Of a stretch of 9,689 bases of DNA, positions 6,695-9,689 are shown one piece after another; position 1 is the first letter of the stretch; every line of letters starts with the position of its first letter. The position numbers and the translations under genes are program-made. Below the pieces are notes generated by a model. It was not told the origin of the DNA. It searched no databases and saw only the letters and a list, made by a program, of their open reading frames with translations. The stretch is from positions 1 to 9,689 of the forward strand of contig CAMWVZ010000031.1 in NCBI GenBank assembly GCA_947177845.1, written 5' to 3'. The stretch is from an uncultured Bacteroidales bacterium (GTDB taxonomy: Bacteria; Bacteroidota; Bacteroidia; Bacteroidales; P3).

Positions 6695-7576
6695 ATGGGA
6701 AAGCGTTTTATTCTTCAATTTATCGCTGCTGTCCTCTGTCTGTCCGCCTGCGTTTCGTGTTCGACGCGCAAGACCGGCACACAGACGGAAAGCACGGTCC
6801 GTATCGTGTCGCTGGCTCCTTCCGTTACGCATACCCTGCAACAAATGGGTATGGACGCTGCGGTGGTGGGACGCACTTCGTATTGCCCCGCGCCTCTGCC
6901 GGGCAACACCTCGGAGGTTATCGGCAACGTGTTGGAAGTGAATATCGAAGAGATTTTGCTCTTGCAACCCGATATCGTGTTCTGTATGGCTTTCACCAAA
7001 GAGGAAACGATGCGGAAGCTGGCTTCTCTGGGGGTGAAGGTGAAGGATTTTTCCACGCCGGAGAGTTTTGATGAAATTTGTGCGCAGACCTTGGAGATAG
7101 GAAGTTTGGTGGGAGAGGAGGAACGTGCGAAGGCGTGGGTGGAGGAGGAACGTTCCAAGGTGGCGGAAGTATGCCGTATGGTGTCGGGAAAACAGGTGTC
7201 GCGGACGGACTCGGCGGCCTTGCCCTCCAAGACTTTCTTTCAAATCGGCAACAATCCCGTTTTTCCCGTTATCGAGCATACTTATATGAATGAATACATG
7301 CGTATGCTGGGGCTCGAAAACGTGGTGAAGGATTACAAGGGGGGTGGTCTGAGCCGGGAAACGGTGTTGGCCCTGCAACCCGAAATCATGTTCGTCAGCC
7401 GTATGTCGGGCGAGGGCGAAAAGGTGCTGGAAGAATGGAAGAAATATCCTTCCGTGCCCGCTGTGGCCGCAGGACGTCTGCTTTTGGTCGACGACACCAA
7501 GGCCTGTTGCCCCACACCGCTCTTTTTCCGTGAAACCCTGCAGACGCTTGCCGATTATTTGGACTCCTTGCAATGA
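6695..7576 (+). CDS. BtuF/FecB-type substrate-binding lipoprotein of an ABC importer
   Basis: This is the periplasmic substrate-binding component (class III helical-backbone binding protein) of the importer completed by the next two genes. I chose the ATG at 6695, two bases after the preceding stop, because it places a lipoprotein signal at the N-terminus (core FILQFIAAVLCLSAC, Cys19 as likely lipidation site, Cys22 as alternative). The longer reading from 6602 would start inside the previous gene and bury the signal. The protein has 293 residues. N-lobe: RIVSLAPSVTHTLQQMG at 36-52, VVGRTSYCPAP at 57-67 and EVNIEEILLLQPDIVF at 81-96. The linker helix is about 124-165, and the C-lobe carries GLSRETVLALQPEIMFVS at 218-235. 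The GRTSYCxxP stretch is typical of cobalamin (BtuF-like) relatives, but siderophore or haem binding is possible. The ATGA overlap with the permease supports one operon. Confidence 0.88.
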   Translation: MGKRFILQFIAAVLCLSACVSCSTRKTGTQTESTVRIVSLAPSVTHTLQQMGMDAAVVGRTSYCPAPLPGNTSEVIGNVLEVNIEEILLLQPDIVFCMAFTKEETMRKLASLGVKVKDFSTPESFDEICAQTLEIGSLVGEEERAKAWVEEERSKVAEVCRMVSGKQVSRTDSAALPSKTFFQIGNNPVFPVIEHTYMNEYMRMLGLENVVKDYKGGGLSRETVLALQPEIMFVSRMSGEGEKVLEEWKKYPSVPAVAAGRLLLVDDTKACCPTPLFFRETLQTLADYLDSLQ

Positions 7577-8589
7577 AAAGTTTTCGATTCCGGATATGGG
7601 GGTGGACGATAGGCGCCTTCCTGTTTATGGCGGTCTGCGCGTTTTGCTCGCTCGCCGTGGGAAGCGTGGCGCTTGCGCCGCATACATGGTTCGGCCTCGA
7701 ACCGGGAAGTCTCGAATATGCCGTTTTCTTTCAAATCCGTATTCCCCGTATGCTCTCAGCCATAGCCGTGGGCGGTATGCTCTCGCTTTCGGGCTGCGTG
7801 TTGCAGGGCATCTTTAAGAATCCTTTGGTGGAACCTTATACCTTGGGTCTGTCGGGTGGGGCGGGTTTAGGGGTGGCCGTCGTGTTTGTGTGCGGCCTGT
7901 CGGGAACGACGGCTCTGCCGGGCATCATGGCTTTCCCCGCCGCGGGTGCCGCCGCGCTTATCGGCTCTCTGGCGGTGAGCGGCGTGCTGTTGCTCTACTA
8001 TCACTTCCGCCCCCATATCAATAATCTGCTCTTGGCGGGCATCATGTTGGGCATTCTCTGTTCGTCCTGCACCACCTTGCTCATGAGCCTTTCTTCGCCC
8101 GAAAACATCACCCGCATTGTGTATTGGACCATGGGTTCGCTCGAGAACAATCCGGGAGGACACGCCTTCTTTCTCTGTATCTTCGCCTTGCTTTGTCTAG
8201 TGCTTTGCAGCCTGCTCTCGCAACGCATCAATATTCTCGGTACAGGGGTCGAATCGGCGCGTCATTTGGGGGTCAACACGCGCGTGCTGATTTCCCTGCT
8301 CATGTTTCTTTGTTCGGTGATGACGGCCTTGAGTGTGGCAAGCGCGGGTATCATAGGCTTCGTGGGCTTGGTGGTGCCGCATATCCTGCGCAATCTTTCG
8401 GGGCACGACTACCGCATTTTGGTGCCCTCTTCGTTTCTGTGTGGAGCGGGTTTCCTGTTGCTGTGCGATATTTTGGCGCGAACCCTCGTCCGGCCTTCTC
8501 AACTGCCCATAGGTGTGGTTACCGGCATCGTGGGAGGCGGTATGTTCATCTACCTTCTTCTCAAACCTAAAAAACATCCGTATGCTTAG
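7573..8589 (+). CDS. FecCD/BtuC-family ABC importer permease
   Basis: This is the membrane channel of a type II ABC importer (vitamin B12, iron-siderophore or haem class), expected to work as a homodimer. It has 338 residues and a pattern of about ten membrane segments. Family motifs are intact: RIPRML at 56-61 at the end of the first periplasmic loop, the G-x3-Q-x2-F-x-NPL-x2-P-x3-LG motif at 74-92, YWTMGSL at 184-190, LGVNTR at 232-237, the cytoplasmic coupling-helix region GFVGLVVPHILRNLSGHDYR at 262-281, and PIGVVTGIVGG at 312-322 before the last membrane segment. The start ATG at 7573 overlaps the binding-protein stop as ATGA, and the TAG stop at 8587-8589 lies inside the ATPase gene, so all three are co-translated. 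In the last motif the common acidic residue (SELP) is glutamine (SQLP, Q310), which I regard as minor. Confidence 0.93.
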   Translation: MKSFRFRIWGWTIGAFLFMAVCAFCSLAVGSVALAPHTWFGLEPGSLEYAVFFQIRIPRMLSAIAVGGMLSLSGCVLQGIFKNPLVEPYTLGLSGGAGLGVAVVFVCGLSGTTALPGIMAFPAAGAAALIGSLAVSGVLLLYYHFRPHINNLLLAGIMLGILCSSCTTLLMSLSSPENITRIVYWTMGSLENNPGGHAFFLCIFALLCLVLCSLLSQRINILGTGVESARHLGVNTRVLISLLMFLCSVMTALSVASAGIIGFVGLVVPHILRNLSGHDYRILVPSSFLCGAGFLLLCDILARTLVRPSQLPIGVVTGIVGGGMFIYLLLKPKKHPYA

Positions 8590-9367
8590 TTTCCGCCATA
8601 TCCAAGCCGGCTATCGACGGGGCTTCTCGCTTCAGGACGTGAGTTTTGATATGGAGCGGGGGAGCATTACGGGTATCATAGGCGCCAACGGCTCGGGAAA
8701 AACCACTTTTTTGCGGGCCCTCTGTCACGATATTCCTTTTTCGGGAACGATGACGATAGAGGGGGAGGACTTTTCGCAGGCGGGCTTGCGCCGTCGTTCG
8801 CGCTTGTTGGCTTTGGTGCCGCAGCAGGTGGAGAAGATAGCCTTGTCTGTTTTCGATTATGTGTTGTTGGGACGCACTCCCTACCGCAAATGGTATCAAT
8901 CCGATTACACCGCTTTCGACAACCAGGTGGCTTGGGTGGCGATAGAATATGTGGGTTTTGGCTATATATTTTCGCACTATACGCTGTTGCAGCTTAAAAT
9001 GGAACTTTTGCGTGGCGGCGAGCGTCAGCTCGCCGCCCTTGCCAAAGCGCTTTGCCAGCAGACGCCCGTGTTGCTTTTAGACGAGCCCACGGCCAATCTC
9101 GATTTGGCGCATCAGGTTCAAGTGCTCGGGAAAATTGCCGAAATCAGCAAGAAGAGAGAGGTTTATACGCTCTTGGTAATTCACGATGTAAACCTTGCCG
9201 CCGTCTATTGCGACCGTTTGGTTTGTTTCTCTCAGGGTAGGGTGATTGGCGAAGGGAAAACGGAGGAAGTGTTGGTTCAAGAAAAAATGGAGGCGGTCTA
9301 TCGCACTCCCTTGTGCATAGGCCGCCACCCACAAAGCGGAACACCGCTTATTCTACCGAGAAGGTAG
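8582..9367 (+). CDS. BtuD/FecE-type ABC importer ATPase with aberrant signature motif
   Basis: This is the ATP-hydrolysing subunit for the FecCD-type permease. I chose the ATG at 8582 (overlapping the permease end by 8 bp), because the protein then begins MLSFRHIQAGYRRGF, the normal N-terminus of the family. The longer reading from 8513 only adds out-of-frame permease sequence. It has 261 residues. Motifs: Walker A GANGSGKT at 34-41, Q-loop Q81 in LVPQQ, Walker B VLLLDE at 163-168, D-loop ANLD at 171-174, and the switch histidine H201 in VIHD. The ABC signature at 143-149 reads LRGGERQ rather than LSGGERQ: the serine that contacts the ATP gamma-phosphate is arginine (codon CGT). From the Q-loop to the signature there are about six more residues than in FecE as I recall it, the extra part lying around 137-143 (QLKMELL). 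The reading frame is open throughout, so it is not a simple frameshift. Transport activity is uncertain. Confidence 0.9.
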   Translation: MLSFRHIQAGYRRGFSLQDVSFDMERGSITGIIGANGSGKTTFLRALCHDIPFSGTMTIEGEDFSQAGLRRRSRLLALVPQQVEKIALSVFDYVLLGRTPYRKWYQSDYTAFDNQVAWVAIEYVGFGYIFSHYTLLQLKMELLRGGERQLAALAKALCQQTPVLLLDEPTANLDLAHQVQVLGKIAEISKKREVYTLLVIHDVNLAAVYCDRLVCFSQGRVIGEGKTEEVLVQEKMEAVYRTPLCIGRHPQSGTPLILPRR

Positions 9368-9368
9368 T

Positions 9369-9689
9369 TTATAAATTGTCGGACGAGTCGTCGGCAAGGC
9401 TGTCGGCCAAGTCGTTCACATCGGTGCTCTTCCCTTCTTCCATGCCTTCGCCTCCCATTTCATCGTTGTCCGAGTCGGCAAAATCGTAGTCTACATCTAT
9501 CAGATCCACGTTCACATCCACCTTTATTAAATAGTCGGCGTCTTCGCCGTAGAGGCTCACCGCATAGAAACATTCTCCGTTGGGTTTGGGATAGCGGTTC
9601 ACGAAATCGGCATAACCGTCGGGATAGCGGGCGTCGAACAAGGCCTTGATTTCGGGCGTCATCTTGTCGAAGCTGATGATGCGGCACAA
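9369..9689 (-). CDS. Acidic protein of unknown function, C-terminal part (partial)
   Basis: The last 106 residues of a minus-strand gene are visible, running off the window at 9689. The first codon seen is TTG, so the real start probably lies outside or just at the edge. The part near the edge reads RIISFDKMTPEIKALFDARY, then DGYADFVNRYPKPNGECFYAVSLYGEDADYLIKV, a compact alpha/beta-looking region. The last 50 or so residues are very acidic (VDLIDVDYDFADSDNDEMGGEGMEEG, then NDLADSLADDSSDNL, with no aromatic residue after the tyrosine and phenylalanine of DYDF), probably a disordered tail. No signal peptide or membrane segment is seen in this portion, so a cytoplasmic location is likely. I recall similar short Bacteroidales proteins of unknown role but cannot name a family. 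The stop (TAA, 9371-9369) is separated from the ATPase stop by one base. Confidence 0.7.
   Translation of the reverse strand: MCRIISFDKMTPEIKALFDARYPDGYADFVNRYPKPNGECFYAVSLYGEDADYLIKVDVNVDLIDVDYDFADSDNDEMGGEGMEEGKSTDVNDLADSLADDSSDNL

Noticed and set aside
6689..7573. Open frame of 294 codons on the minus strand, opposite the binding-lipoprotein gene
   Set aside because: Codon-register complement of a gene with clear binding-protein motifs and a lipoprotein signal; the translation is His- and Arg-rich without domain features.
8513..8581. Upstream start for the ATPase gene
   Set aside because: The extra 23 residues are permease sequence in another frame. The ATG at 8582 gives the usual family N-terminus and an 8-bp overlap.
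1..9689. Mobile element, CRISPR array, tRNA or rRNA
   Set aside because: No transposase or integrase reading frame, no regular spaced repeats, no terminal repeats and no RNA gene signature were found; the genes are tightly packed and look like resident chromosomal operons.

Overview
The window looks like a chromosomal segment of a Bacteroidota bacterium, most likely Bacteroidales. The evidence is several lipoproteins with Bacteroidota-type lipoboxes, an RND tripartite pump whose adaptor is a lipoprotein, start codons after A/T-rich leaders without Shine-Dalgarno sequences, and promoter-like boxes resembling the Bacteroidota -7 element TAnnTTTG. By eye the coding sequence is moderately GC-rich and avoids the codons TTA, CTA and TCA. 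The genus cannot be fixed from the sequence. A GC-richer gut lineage such as Alistipes or a relative would fit, but that is a guess.

Layout. Minus strand, 5285 down to 1: a four-gene operon encoding a small lipoprotein of unknown function, an RND periplasmic adaptor lipoprotein, an RND inner-membrane transporter of 1036 residues, and the first half of a TolC-like outer-membrane channel cut by the window edge. The genes are separated by 12 bp or overlap by 1 and 11 bp, so they are probably translated as one unit, and together they make a complete tripartite efflux pump. Positions 5286-5393: the only real intergenic region, a compact divergent promoter region. It holds a perfect 8-bp inverted repeat across the candidate -7 boxes of both directions, and a 12-bp tandem repeat in the leader of the pump operon.

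Plus strand, 5394 to 9367: a PLP-dependent fold-type II enzyme that resembles cysteate synthase more than ordinary threonine synthase. It is followed at 2 bp by a complete BtuF/FecB-, FecCD- and BtuD/FecE-type ABC importer (binding lipoprotein, permease, ATPase), whose genes overlap by 4 and 8 bp. Minus strand, 9689 to 9369: the C-terminal part of an acidic protein of unknown function, whose stop lies one base from the stop of the ATPase gene.

What stands out. (1) The cysteate synthase-like gene: in Bacteroidota cysteate is the head-group precursor of sulfonolipids (capnines, sulfobacins), so this gene suggests a sulfonolipid producer. (2) The importer ATPase has an abnormal ABC signature, LRGGERQ in place of LSGGERQ, with about six extra residues just before it, while every other nucleotide-binding motif is intact. 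(3) The symmetrical divergent control region could co-regulate the pump and the cysteate synthase/importer operon. Whether these neighbours form one functional system cannot be decided from this window.
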